Shown: positions 1 through 6,669 of the stretch, piece after piece | Numbering within the stretch: position 1 is the first letter of the stretch | Layout of the letters: every line of letters begins with the position of its first letter | Source of the DNA: Candidatus Paenalcaligenes intestinipullorum | Lineage (GTDB): Bacteria; Pseudomonadota; Gammaproteobacteria; Burkholderiales; Burkholderiaceae_B | Assembly (NCBI GenBank): GCA_019120675.1 | Contig: DWUQ01000150.1 | Coordinates: forward strand, 1-14,454 | DNA length: 14,454 nucleotides | Direction: 5' to 3' | The notes under the pieces: generated by a model | What the model was told of the DNA's origin: nothing | What the model saw: only the letters and a program-made list of their open reading frames with translations | Databases searched by the model: none | Translations under genes and position numbers: made by a program

Positions 1-342
1 CCGATTCGCGAAATAAAAACCATCGAAATTTACCAATACAATGGTTTTTATTTGTTCCGTTTCATCGCCAACGCTTTTTTGCATCATATGGTGCGCAATC
101 TAATGGGGGCGTTATTGTATGTGGGCTATGGCCGGTTATCGCCTGAGGCGATTCCTGAGCTGATTGCCGTGCGTAATCGCCAATATGCTCCACCGACCTT
201 TCAGCCTGATGGCCTGTATTTAGCCCATGTGGCCTACGAGGGCTACGAGTTTCCCGGTGCAGACCCTTGGGAATTGCTGCAACAACATTTGGGGCCATGG
301 AGTTTTACCGAGATCAGCCCTCCTTTTACTAACGAGAAGTAA
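1..342 (+). CDS. truA: tRNA pseudouridine(38-40) synthase TruA, C-terminal part
   Basis: This is the 3' end of truA. The reading frame is open from base 1 to a TAA at 340-342, so the start and the catalytic aspartate lie outside the window. The product modifies uridines 38-40 in the anticodon arm of tRNAs in the cytoplasm. The visible 113 residues match the family C-terminus: the segment FRFIANAFLHHMVRN is the conserved core strand/helix (usual form F..xANAFLHHMVRNIVG), followed by a GxGRLSPE motif and, near the end, APPTFQPDGLYLAHVAY, the usual 'APPxGLYLxxVxYP' ending. The trpF start codon follows after 3 bases, so the two genes are probably co-transcribed, an arrangement seen in many beta- and gammaproteobacteria. 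A shorter in-frame start (TTG at 52) is possible on paper but unlikely, because conserved TruA sequence continues upstream of it. Confidence 0.95.
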   Translation, partial: PIREIKTIEIYQYNGFYLFRFIANAFLHHMVRNLMGALLYVGYGRLSPEAIPELIAVRNRQYAPPTFQPDGLYLAHVAYEGYEFPGADPWELLQQHLGPWSFTEISPPFTNEK

Positions 343-345
343 ATC

Positions 346-1017
346 ATGTCACCACGACGAGTTCGAGTTAAGTTTTGCGGCTTTACCCACGAAAATGAAG
401 TGCAACAAGCCGTTCAGTTAGGCGCAGACGCCATTGGCTTAGTGTTTTATCCACCAAGCAAACGCGCGCTAAGCGTGGAGCAAGGGCTTCGTTTACGAAA
501 GCATATTCCTGCTTTTGTATCGACCGTTGCCTTGGTAGTGAACCCTGATGTTGACGAGGTGCACCAGTTGTTGACGCAGCTCCAGCCTGAGTTGTTGCAG
601 TTTCATGGTGATGAAAGCCCTGAGTTTTGCGAGCAGTTTGCTCACCCCTATATGAAAGCTTTCCGTGTGGGGGGGCCGGATACGGACACCCCCGCTAAGC
701 TGCTGCAGCACTGTCAAGCTTATCAGCACGCTAAAGCGTGGTTGTTCGATAGTTACAGTCAACATTACGGTGGTACGGGTGTACGTTTCGATACCCGCTT
801 GCTCGAAGCGGTTCAACGCTATGCCGCTGAGCATGCCATACCGATTGTGTTGGCAGGGGGGTTAACCGCAAACAATGTGGCGGCAGTGCTGGCTGAGCTG
901 CCAGTATTTGCCGTGGATGTGAGCAGCGGCATTGAAAACCAGCCAGGGCAAAAATCCTTTGAACGCATGGCTGCTTTTATGGATGCTGTGCAACCTTTAG
1001 GCACACAGCGAGTCTGA
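346..1017 (+). CDS. trpF: phosphoribosylanthranilate isomerase TrpF
   Basis: TrpF catalyses the Amadori rearrangement of phosphoribosylanthranilate to CdRP, the third step of tryptophan synthesis from chorismate, in the cytoplasm. The 223-residue protein is a single TIM barrel, slightly longer than the usual 200-210. Visible family landmarks are KFCG with the catalytic Cys at residue 11, QFHGDE at 85-90, the catalytic Asp135 in LFDS, the GGTG phosphate loop at 142-145, LAGGL at 169-173 and DVSSGIE at 191-197. The ATG at 346 gives the conserved N-terminus (RVRVKFCG) and lies 3 bases after the truA stop. The ribosome-binding site is only a weak purine stretch inside the truA end, so translational coupling is likely. 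In Bordetella and Burkholderia trpB and trpA normally follow trpF; here they do not. Confidence 0.96.
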   Translation: MSPRRVRVKFCGFTHENEVQQAVQLGADAIGLVFYPPSKRALSVEQGLRLRKHIPAFVSTVALVVNPDVDEVHQLLTQLQPELLQFHGDESPEFCEQFAHPYMKAFRVGGPDTDTPAKLLQHCQAYQHAKAWLFDSYSQHYGGTGVRFDTRLLEAVQRYAAEHAIPIVLAGGLTANNVAAVLAELPVFAVDVSSGIENQPGQKSFERMAAFMDAVQPLGTQRV

Positions 1018-1123
1018 CAGAGCAAAGAGTATTCGCTCGGAGAGCTGATTTTTCTCGCAAAGCCCAAAACGAAACGCTTCCAATCTCCTCTTTTAAACCA
1101 CCTTTACACTAAGGACACACTCC

Positions 1124-1957
1124 ATGCCCGCCGTAAGCCTGGGACCGTTCGTACTGGATAGTCACACCTTTATGGTGTTTTTGTTTTTACTCACCAGTAT
1201 TGTGATGGCCATGGTACTGGAACGTCGTTATCAGGTGCGCGTGGAAGGTGCGATCTGGCTCATGTTTATCAGCGCACTGGTGGTTGGACGTTTGGTTTTT
1301 GTATGGCAATACTGGGACGCTTTTCAAACCAAGCCTTGGAGTATGCTCGATATCCGCGATGGGGGCCTAAATGGTACCGCTGCCGTCGTAACAGGGGTTT
1401 TAATTGGCCTGATCCGTTATAGCCGCTTTGCACCGGTACAGCGCAACGTGTATATCGCCAGTATCGCAGTCGGTGCGGTAGCGTGGTCACTATCGTACAG
1501 CTATTTAAGCCTAAGCCATGAGGGCTTGCAGCAGCGCTGGCCAAGCGAACGCAGCTTTGTGCATTTAGCTGCTGACAAAGCCACTCCTAAACGTTTAAGT
1601 GATTACGAGGGCAAACCCACTGTCCTGAATTTATGGGCAACTTGGTGCCCACCGTGCCAGCGTGAAATGCCCGTGCTCGAACAAGCCCAACACAGCTATC
1701 CCGAAGTCAATATCGTGCTGGCCAACCAACAAGAAAACGCTACTACGGTGGAAGCTTACTTAGAAAAACAGGGCTTAGAGTTGGATCAAGTGTTGCTGGA
1801 CCCAGATGGCGAACTGATGGCTTTTGCACAAAGCAAAGGGTTACCTACTACACTTTTTCTGGATGCCAACGGGCAGGTCGTGGACATTCGCATGGGCGAG
1901 GTTTCCGCAGCAACGCTAGAGGCCAAATTACAGTTGCTGCTCGAACCTACCCATTGA
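1124..1957 (+). CDS. membrane-anchored thioredoxin-domain protein with Lgt-like N-terminal region (TlpA/ResA-like)
   Basis: The 277-residue protein has two parts. Residues about 1-130 hold roughly four membrane segments (about 14-31, 43-62, 84-98 and 108-128). Their sequence recalls the first half of prolipoprotein diacylglyceryl transferase (GPFVLDSHTFM at the start, then ALVVGRLVFVWQYW, then IRDGGLNG). Residues about 150-275 form a thioredoxin fold of the TlpA/ResA type, with the redox motif WCPPC at 174-178 and the cis-proline at 241 (GLPTT). Basic residues in the loops after TM1 (ERRYQVRV) and TM3 (RYSRFAPVQR) place those loops in the cytoplasm, which puts the thioredoxin domain in the periplasm. 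It is therefore probably a periplasmic disulfide reductase, perhaps for cytochrome c maturation or outer proteins; the substrate is unknown. The ATG has a good ribosome-binding site, AAGGA at 1111-1115. The gene is separated from trpF by 106 bases with no convincing terminator and ends in a strong hairpin. Confidence 0.85.
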   Translation: MPAVSLGPFVLDSHTFMVFLFLLTSIVMAMVLERRYQVRVEGAIWLMFISALVVGRLVFVWQYWDAFQTKPWSMLDIRDGGLNGTAAVVTGVLIGLIRYSRFAPVQRNVYIASIAVGAVAWSLSYSYLSLSHEGLQQRWPSERSFVHLAADKATPKRLSDYEGKPTVLNLWATWCPPCQREMPVLEQAQHSYPEVNIVLANQQENATTVEAYLEKQGLELDQVLLDPDGELMAFAQSKGLPTTLFLDANGQVVDIRMGEVSAATLEAKLQLLLEPTH

Positions 1958-1990
1958 CATCCTCCCCGCCCTGAACGGCGGGGTTTTCCG
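1954..1990 (-). repeat. possible solo right end of an IS200/IS605-type (IS1341-like) element
   Basis: Read on the minus strand this stretch is GCGGAAAACCCCGCC, a short loop, then GGCGGGGAGGATGTCAA. From memory this closely resembles the right-end hairpin of IS200/IS605-family and tnpB-only elements, which finish in GGGGAGGATGTCAA; TCAA is the right cleavage site of IS608. The stop codon TGA of the upstream gene lies inside the TTGACAT part. No tnpA or tnpB remnant is adjacent, so it is at best a solo end or a small derivative. The resemblance is recalled, not searched. Confidence 0.35.
1964..1987 (+). terminator. Rho-independent terminator after the Lgt-like/thioredoxin gene
   Basis: A perfect 7-bp GC stem (CCCCGCC at 1964-1970, GGCGGGG at 1977-1983) with a 6-base loop is followed by TTTT at 1984-1987. 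It starts 7 bases after the stop codon of the plus-strand gene. On the minus strand the hairpin is not followed by a T tract, so it should act mainly on plus-strand transcripts. Confidence 0.8.
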
Positions 1991-2009
1991 CACAATTCTA
2001 TAAAACCTT

Positions 2010-3017
2010 TTACAAACTACCAATGCTTTCCATTTCTTGGTCTCTCGCGCTAGGGTGGTTCATCGCGTAGCGGTTCGCCAAAAACGCGCAAGCCATTAGT
2101 TGAATTTGATGGAAAATCATTAGGGGTAATAGCGCTGGACCAATCGCCGTGGCACTAAACAGTACTTGAGCCATGGGTACGCCGGTCGCGAGGCTCTTTT
2201 TGGAGCCACAAAATACAATGGTGATTTCGTCCTCGTGGTTAAAGCCTAAACGTCGTGCTAAGAAGGTGGTTAAAAGGAGTACCAGCGCGAGCAACACCAA
2301 ACAAATAATCGTCAGGTTAATGAGGGCAGCAATCGGTACAGCGGTCCACAGCCCACCGATCACGGATTCACTGAACGCCGTAAACACCACCAGCAAAATA
2401 GAGCTTTGATCAACGTTTTTAAGCCATTTTTGGTTTTTATCAATCCATGCACCAATCCATGGTCGCATAAAATGACCCACGGCAAACGGCAGTAGTAACT
2501 GCACACTAATGTGGATGATGGCGTCCAAGGTGCCGGCTGTGCCTGCGTCCGCATCCAAAAGCACTTTAAGCAAAACAGGCGTGAGCACAATGCCAATCAG
2601 GCTGGAGGCGGACGCACTGCACACGGCAGCGGGCACGTTACCACGAGCGATCGAGGTAAAGGCAATAGCAGACTGTACGGTGCCAGGCAAAGCACACAAA
2701 TACAGTACCCCAATATACAAAGGCATGCCCAGCAGCGGTAACAAAACAGGCTTAACGGCCCACCCTAATAGAGGGAACATTAAAAATGTGCATACAAATA
2801 CTAATAGATGCAAACGCCAGTGCATCGCCCCAGCAATAATCGCTTCACGAGAAAGCTTCGCCCCATGCATAAAAAAGAGCAGGGCAATCGCAAAGTTCGT
2901 AAGCCAATTAAAAAACGTGGCACCCGAGCCATGCGCTGGAAAAAACGTGGCGAGCAGTACGACGCCAATTAAAATCAGGGTAAAGTTATCAAACAGTAAT
3001 CGTAGACGGGCAATCAT
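2010..3017 (-). CDS. bile acid:sodium symporter-like (SBF-like, YfeH type) transporter
   Basis: The 335-residue protein is almost entirely hydrophobic, with about nine to ten membrane segments. It begins with a short basic N-terminus (MIARLRLLFDNF), as in E. coli YfeH (332 residues) and other members of the SBF-like family (PF13593). Supporting landmarks are NFAIALLFFMHGAKLS in the first third, LCALPGTVQSAIAFTSIARGN in the centre, and VFCGSKKSLATGVPMA followed by LPLMIFHQIQLM near the end. Members are predicted inner-membrane carriers of the bile acid/arsenite/riboflavin transporter superfamily; the substrate of this one cannot be read from sequence. It is divergent from an AraC-family regulator 82 bases away, which suggests regulated expression. 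The ATG at 3017 fits the family start, but the sequence before it (GACTGTTTTTT) holds no clear Shine-Dalgarno sequence. Confidence 0.85.
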   Translation of the reverse strand: MIARLRLLFDNFTLILIGVVLLATFFPAHGSGATFFNWLTNFAIALLFFMHGAKLSREAIIAGAMHWRLHLLVFVCTFLMFPLLGWAVKPVLLPLLGMPLYIGVLYLCALPGTVQSAIAFTSIARGNVPAAVCSASASSLIGIVLTPVLLKVLLDADAGTAGTLDAIIHISVQLLLPFAVGHFMRPWIGAWIDKNQKWLKNVDQSSILLVVFTAFSESVIGGLWTAVPIAALINLTIICLVLLALVLLLTTFLARRLGFNHEDEITIVFCGSKKSLATGVPMAQVLFSATAIGPALLPLMIFHQIQLMACAFLANRYAMNHPSARDQEMESIGSL

Positions 3018-3099
3018 AAAAAACAGTCAAAATAATTAACTTGGAAGCCTCTACTTTAGCTAAGATAAGACTTTCTGTTTATCGCATAAGGTCGCTTAA
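3018..3099. promoter_or_regulatory. divergent promoter region between transporter and AraC-family regulator
   Basis: These 82 bases must hold the promoters of both divergent genes. On the plus strand a weak pair TTGGAA (3041-3046) and GATAAG (3064-3069), 17 bases apart, could drive the regulator. The regulator's ribosome-binding site is AAGG at 3088-3091, 8 bases before its ATG. A small palindrome TTAGCTAA lies at 3056-3063. No long direct repeat typical of an AraC-type operator is obvious by eye. Confidence 0.35.
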
Positions 3100-3915
3100 A
3101 TGTCTTTGAACGGACAAAACTGCAGCTTGGAAATTGCCCCCGAATGGCACGGTGAGCTGCCACGTCCTATTGTGGGCAGTATCAGTTCGATTGCTAACCA
3201 AGCGATTGCCCGTTGGCACACTCACCCTTGGTTGCAGTTTTCCTATGCCTTAGAAGGGGTGGTGGACGTGAATACCGAGCAAGGGCGCTATATGGCACCG
3301 CCCCAACGCGCTGTATTGATTCCTGCAGGTGAGCTGCATCGCGTTTATGCGTCCACAAATACCCTTATTCGGAGTATGTATATACGCACTGAGGCCCTAG
3401 CCGAATCGGTAGACAGCTGTCGAGTCTTAAGTGTCAGCCCTTTACTGCGGGAATTGATTCGCCGCTTTAGTGAATACCCGGTTTTCTATACGGAAACTGG
3501 GCCTGAATCTCGGCTGGCAGAGGTGCTGCTAGATGAGATTCAAAATGCCTCCACCTCGGGCTTAATGCTTCGCTGGCCTCGTGATGCACGCATACTCGGT
3601 TTTTGTCAGCACTTATACAAAGAGCCCAGCTCCAATCTGAGCCTAGAAACGCACGCCCAACATATTGGAGTTTCCAGCAAAACCTTATCCAGATTGTTTT
3701 TACAAGAGACTGGGCTAAATTTTCGTGCGTGGCGACAGCAATTGCGCTTAATGCAAGCGTTGCCAATGCTTGAGGCGGGACAGCGGGTCACGGATGTGGC
3801 GTTGGCCTGTGGCTACGAGAGCTTGTCAGCGTTTATTGCTGCGTTTCGCTTGGCGATGGGGGTGACGCCAATGGAGTTTGCCCACACGTATCGGTCTTCA
3901 CACCACTCAGGTTAA
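3100..3915 (+). CDS. AraC-family transcriptional regulator with N-terminal cupin domain
   Basis: The 271-residue protein has the two-part layout of AraC regulators. Residues about 30-100 form a cupin-like sensor domain, with ARWHTHPWLQFSYALEG at 37-53 and AVLIPAGELHRV at 71-82. Residues about 165-265 carry the two helix-turn-helix units: the first around 179-201 (SLETHAQHIGVSSKTLSRLF), the second around 229-252 (VTDVALACGYESLSAFIAAF), followed by the usual GVTPMEF ending. The cupin histidines and overall layout resemble the NimR/YeaM group of E. coli, whose member regulates a divergent transporter gene. By analogy this one probably controls the divergent SBF-like transporter, with an unknown effector. 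Its TAA stop overlaps the crcB stop of the opposite strand within the palindrome TTAA at 3912-3915. Confidence 0.92.
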   Translation: MSLNGQNCSLEIAPEWHGELPRPIVGSISSIANQAIARWHTHPWLQFSYALEGVVDVNTEQGRYMAPPQRAVLIPAGELHRVYASTNTLIRSMYIRTEALAESVDSCRVLSVSPLLRELIRRFSEYPVFYTETGPESRLAEVLLDEIQNASTSGLMLRWPRDARILGFCQHLYKEPSSNLSLETHAQHIGVSSKTLSRLFLQETGLNFRAWRQQLRLMQALPMLEAGQRVTDVALACGYESLSAFIAAFRLAMGVTPMEFAHTYRSSHHSG

Positions 3916-4289
3916 CGCCACCATTCCAACGTCCAGATGCCTACAGCCATAGCCAGCAGCGAACCTGCAACGTGCAAGGCAATGGTAAACAGCGCCAAAT
4001 ATAAGCGTTGCTGCTCAAGCATCAGCATGATTTCGGAGGTAAAGGTAGAAAAAGTGGTGAGCCCCCCTAGAAAACCGGTCACTAAAAACAGCCGCCAGAG
4101 TGGGTTAAGGTCAGGCAAAGCTTGCAAAAGGCTCAGCACCACGCCTATTAAATAACCCCCTAGCAAATTAGCGGTGAGCGTGCCCAAAGGTAAAATAGGG
4201 CTGAGGGGATTTAACCCCAAACTGAGCAGCCATCGCAGTACAGCACCGGTAGCACCGCCTCCTGCGATAACCAGCATGGATTGCAACAT
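3912..4289 (-). CDS. crcB: fluoride ion channel CrcB/Fluc
   Basis: CrcB is a small inner-membrane protein that forms dual-topology dimers and lets cytoplasmic fluoride leave the cell. The 125-residue length and four membrane segments are typical. All family motifs are present: GGGATGAVLRW at 10-20, GTLTANLLGGYLIG at 36-49 with the pore-lining Asn41, and GFLGGLTTFSTF at 72-83 with the two phenylalanines of the anion pathway (Phe80 and Phe83, equivalent to Phe82 and Phe85 of the Bordetella pertussis channel). The start at 4289 is supported by the minus-strand ribosome-binding site AGGAAA (4298-4303), 8 bases upstream. No fluoride riboswitch is recognisable in the 90 bases before the gene. The stop codon overlaps that of the convergent AraC-family gene. 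Confidence 0.96.
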   Translation of the reverse strand: MLQSMLVIAGGGATGAVLRWLLSLGLNPLSPILPLGTLTANLLGGYLIGVVLSLLQALPDLNPLWRLFLVTGFLGGLTTFSTFTSEIMLMLEQQRLYLALFTIALHVAGSLLAMAVGIWTLEWWR

Positions 4290-4379
4290 AAAACATCTTT
4301 CCTGTGGGGTGGTAAACTACGCAAGCTTAGCGCTTAGAGCGGCTGAAGTACTAATTTTTATTATTTATTGAGAGTGATT
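4290..4379. promoter_or_regulatory. divergent promoter region between crcB and yajQ
   Basis: Ninety bases separate the two starts. On the plus strand TATTAT at 4359-4364 is a good -10 candidate for yajQ, but no matching -35 hexamer is obvious. The centre holds a short tandem repeat of GCTTAG (GCTTAGCGCTTAG, around 4325-4337). The crcA/crcB-type fluoride riboswitch motifs are absent. Confidence 0.35.
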
Positions 4380-4862
4380 ATGCCTTCATTTGATGTGGTG
4401 TCCGAGGTCGATAAGCACGAATTACGTAATGCTATTGACCAAGCCAGTCGCGAACTCGACAATCGTTTTGACTTCAAAGGCACCAATGCACGCTTTGAGC
4501 AAGAAGACTTTGTGGTTACGCTATATGCTCCCAGTGTGTTTCAGTTAACTCAAATGCTGCCGATACTGCGTGCGCGTTTAGCGGCACGCAATATTGATAC
4601 ACGCTGCTTGGATGTGGCCGAGCCCCAACAAAATCTCGCCGAGGCTCGACAACGCATCACCATCAAGCAAGGGATTGATCAGCCTTCGGCCAAAAAACTC
4701 ATTGCCGCTCTCAAAGCGGCAAAGTTAAAGGTCGAAGCGCAAATCCAAGGGGATAAACTGCGAATCAGTGGCAAAAAGCGCGACGATTTGCAGCAAGCCA
4801 TTGCTTTACTTAAGCAAACAGAGCTAGAGCTGCCGTTGCAGTTTGAGAACTTCCGCGACTAA
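4380..4862 (+). CDS. yajQ: YajQ family nucleotide-binding protein
   Basis: The protein matches YajQ from end to end: MPSFDVVSEVDKHELRNAID at the start, SRELDNRFDFKG at about 24-35, and QFENFRD at the C-terminus, with two ferredoxin-like halves. Members bind nucleotides; the Xanthomonas and Pseudomonas homologues bind cyclic di-GMP and act as effectors, while the general role is still unsettled. I chose the ATG at 4380 (160 residues) because the family begins MPSFDVVSE and a GAGAG sequence sits at 4370-4374, five bases upstream. A TTG at 4368 would add four residues (MRVI) that the family lacks. The gene is divergent from crcB and ends 3 bases before the convergent permease stop. Confidence 0.95.
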   Translation: MPSFDVVSEVDKHELRNAIDQASRELDNRFDFKGTNARFEQEDFVVTLYAPSVFQLTQMLPILRARLAARNIDTRCLDVAEPQQNLAEARQRITIKQGIDQPSAKKLIAALKAAKLKVEAQIQGDKLRISGKKRDDLQQAIALLKQTELELPLQFENFRD

Positions 4863-4865
4863 TCC

Positions 4866-5627
4866 CTAAGGCCGCAATCGGTAGCCGGTGCGGAACACCC
4901 AAGCCAGCACACTCAAAAACACCACCATAAATGCACCGGTTACGGCCACGCTTAGCCAAGGGTTAATATCCGAGCTGCCATAAAAGCTCCACCTAAAGCC
5001 ATTAACCAAATACACAGCGGGGTTGAGTAAGCTCACGGCCTGCCAAAAGGGCGGCAACATATGAATCGAATAAAAGCTACCACCTAAAAAGGTCAGTGGC
5101 ATGACGATAATCATGGGTACCAGCTGAAGTTTTTCAAAATTATCGGCCCAAATGCCAATAATGAACCCTAGCAAACTAAAGGTAAACGCCGTCAACAGCA
5201 AAAACAAGACCATCCAAATGGGGTGTAAAATCTGATAGTCCACGAGCAATCGTGCCGTACCCATAATAATGAGCGCCACAATAATCGCCTTGCTGGCGGC
5301 AGCGCTCACAAAACCAAAGGTGATCTCGGCATAGGAGAGCGGGGCAGACAACAGTTCGTAGATACTGCCAGTGAACTTTGGAAAGTAGATACCAAACGAG
5401 GCGTTGGCCACACTCTGCGTCAGTACGGCAAGCATTACTAAGCCGGGCACAATGTAAGCCGCATAGGAAACACCGGCTATGTCTTGCATAGAAGGTCCAA
5501 TCGCTGCCCCAAACACCACAAAGTACAGCGAGGTAAAGATTACCGGCGCGACTAAAGTTTGCACTAAAGTGCGCCAAGCTCGGCTCATCTCATAATGATA
5601 AATGGCCCAAATGGCTCTATATTTCAT
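4866..5627 (-). CDS. yadH: ABC-2 type transporter permease, YadH type
   Basis: This is the membrane subunit of a two-gene ABC exporter. The protein has about six membrane segments and lines up along its whole length with E. coli YadH (256 residues): LVQTLVAPVIFTSLYFVVFG near the N-terminus, SYAAYIVPGLVMLAV, a central YELLSAPLSY (YadH has EELLVAPVPT), LVPMIIVMPLTFLGGSFYS, and LPPFWQAVSLLNPAVYLVNG with GFRWSFYG. The substrate is unknown. I prefer the ATG at 5627 (253 residues) because GAGG lies seven bases upstream and the length before the conserved LVQTLV block then fits the family. An in-frame ATG at 5639 adds four residues (MRPT) and is the alternative. The start overlaps the end of the ATPase gene by 11 bases, so the two are translationally coupled. 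Confidence 0.92.
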   Translation of the reverse strand: MKYRAIWAIYHYEMSRAWRTLVQTLVAPVIFTSLYFVVFGAAIGPSMQDIAGVSYAAYIVPGLVMLAVLTQSVANASFGIYFPKFTGSIYELLSAPLSYAEITFGFVSAAASKAIIVALIIMGTARLLVDYQILHPIWMVLFLLLTAFTFSLLGFIIGIWADNFEKLQLVPMIIVMPLTFLGGSFYSIHMLPPFWQAVSLLNPAVYLVNGFRWSFYGSSDINPWLSVAVTGAFMVVFLSVLAWVFRTGYRLRP

Positions 5628-6558
5628 TGTTGGCCTCATTTTCTTGCATTAAGCGTACAAAAATATCCTCTAGAGAGTGCTCATGAGTACTAAGGTGCTT
5701 TAGAGGTAAATCGAGCGCGCCAAGCAGATTGAATAGAGCAGGGTAGTCGATACTGTGTTGGAACGATAAATTGGCTTGCCAGCCGTGATCGTGAGGCGTA
5801 AAGCCGAATGCTTGGAGCGCTAAGGGTAGAGCAGGTAGCGGCTCCGTAAAATACAGGCTCAAGGTTTTGTCCCCATAGTTGGCCATGAGTGTGGTTTTGT
5901 CTTCGACCAACAATAACTGTCCATTTTGGATCATCCCAATGCGATCGGCGAGCTCCTCGGCTTCTTCTAAGTAATGCGTAGTCAAGATAATTGTGGTTCC
6001 AGCAGCCTTTAATTCACGAATTTGCTGCCACATCTCTTGGCGTAGCGACACATCGACCCCAGCTGTCGGCTCGTCTAAAAACAAAATCTTTGGCTCGTGT
6101 GCCAGCGCCTTAGCAATCAAGACACGCCGTTTCATGCCCCCAGATAGGCTGAGCTGTGGGCTATGCCGCTTATCCCAGAGTCGTAAATCCACCAATAGTT
6201 TTTTGATGTAGTCCTCGCTTGGGGCCAAGCCAAATAAGCCACGACTAAAGCGGACACTACTGATCACATTAGCAAAGCTTTCCGTGGAGATTTCCTGAGG
6301 AACTAGTCCAACTAGCGCACGCGCCTGCTTGTATTGTGACTGATGATCGAACCCATCAATGGTGATCTGGCCACCGCTTAGGTTAACCAAGCCACAGATG
6401 CTATTGATTAAGGTGGTTTTCCCTGCACCATTTGGCCCCAGCAAAGCAAAGATTTCGCCTCGATGAATCGTGAGGTCAATGTGCTTAAGGGCAGTGAAGC
6501 CATTTTTATAGTGTTTGCTGACGTTGCTTAGGGAGAGAATAGATGACGATTTAGTCAT
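5617..6558 (-). CDS. yadG: ABC transporter ATP-binding protein, YadG type
   Basis: This is the ATPase partner of the downstream permease. From the ATG at 6558 it has 313 residues, close to YadG (308). The nucleotide-binding domain fills about residues 7-220: Walker A GPNGAGKT at 41-48, Q-loop Gln88, signature LSGGMKRR at 138-145, Walker B ILFLDEP at 158-164 and the H-loop His195 (TTHYLEEAEELADRI). A C-terminal domain of about 90 residues follows, ending in LEDIFVRLM, the common ending of this ABC-2 ATPase group. The frame stays open up to an ATG at 6717, but that extension of 53 residues has no family counterpart and would run into tadA on the other strand. The chosen ATG has no clear Shine-Dalgarno sequence. 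Confidence 0.93.
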   Translation of the reverse strand: MTKSSSILSLSNVSKHYKNGFTALKHIDLTIHRGEIFALLGPNGAGKTTLINSICGLVNLSGGQITIDGFDHQSQYKQARALVGLVPQEISTESFANVISSVRFSRGLFGLAPSEDYIKKLLVDLRLWDKRHSPQLSLSGGMKRRVLIAKALAHEPKILFLDEPTAGVDVSLRQEMWQQIRELKAAGTTIILTTHYLEEAEELADRIGMIQNGQLLLVEDKTTLMANYGDKTLSLYFTEPLPALPLALQAFGFTPHDHGWQANLSFQHSIDYPALFNLLGALDLPLKHLSTHEHSLEDIFVRLMQENEANNEI

Positions 6559-6669
6559 GGCAAAAAGTTGGGCTTGGTTTATGATGACAGCTGTAATAAA
6601 CAACGATCTTGGTTTTGAATATAGCAGCCTTGTCGTGTTAACTCTATTTATCGATTGTGGTAGTCGTAC
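6559..6669. promoter_or_regulatory. divergent promoter region between the yadGH operon and tadA
   Basis: The 111 bases between the two starts are AT-rich and should hold both promoters. A TATATT hexamer on the minus strand (around 6620) is a possible -10 element for yadG, but no properly spaced -35 is visible. I see no operator-like repeat. Confidence 0.3.

Noticed and set aside
1030..1053. Terminator after trpF
   Set aside because: GCTC (1035-1038) and GAGC (1042-1045) make only a 4-bp stem with a 3-base loop before TGATTTTT, too weak to call.
2509..3039. Plus-strand open frame of 176 codons opposite the SBF-like transporter
   Set aside because: It is antisense to a clearly conserved membrane protein, has low-complexity composition and no recognisable domain; it is a shadow frame.
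4290..4367. Fluoride riboswitch upstream of crcB
   Set aside because: The minus-strand leader lacks the conserved GGNGATGG start and the CTGATGACTCC-like end of the crcB motif, and the short leader has no matching pseudoknot.
4869..4894. Terminator at the yajQ/yadH junction
   Set aside because: CCGCA and TGCGG can pair around an inner small stem, but no T tract follows on either strand.
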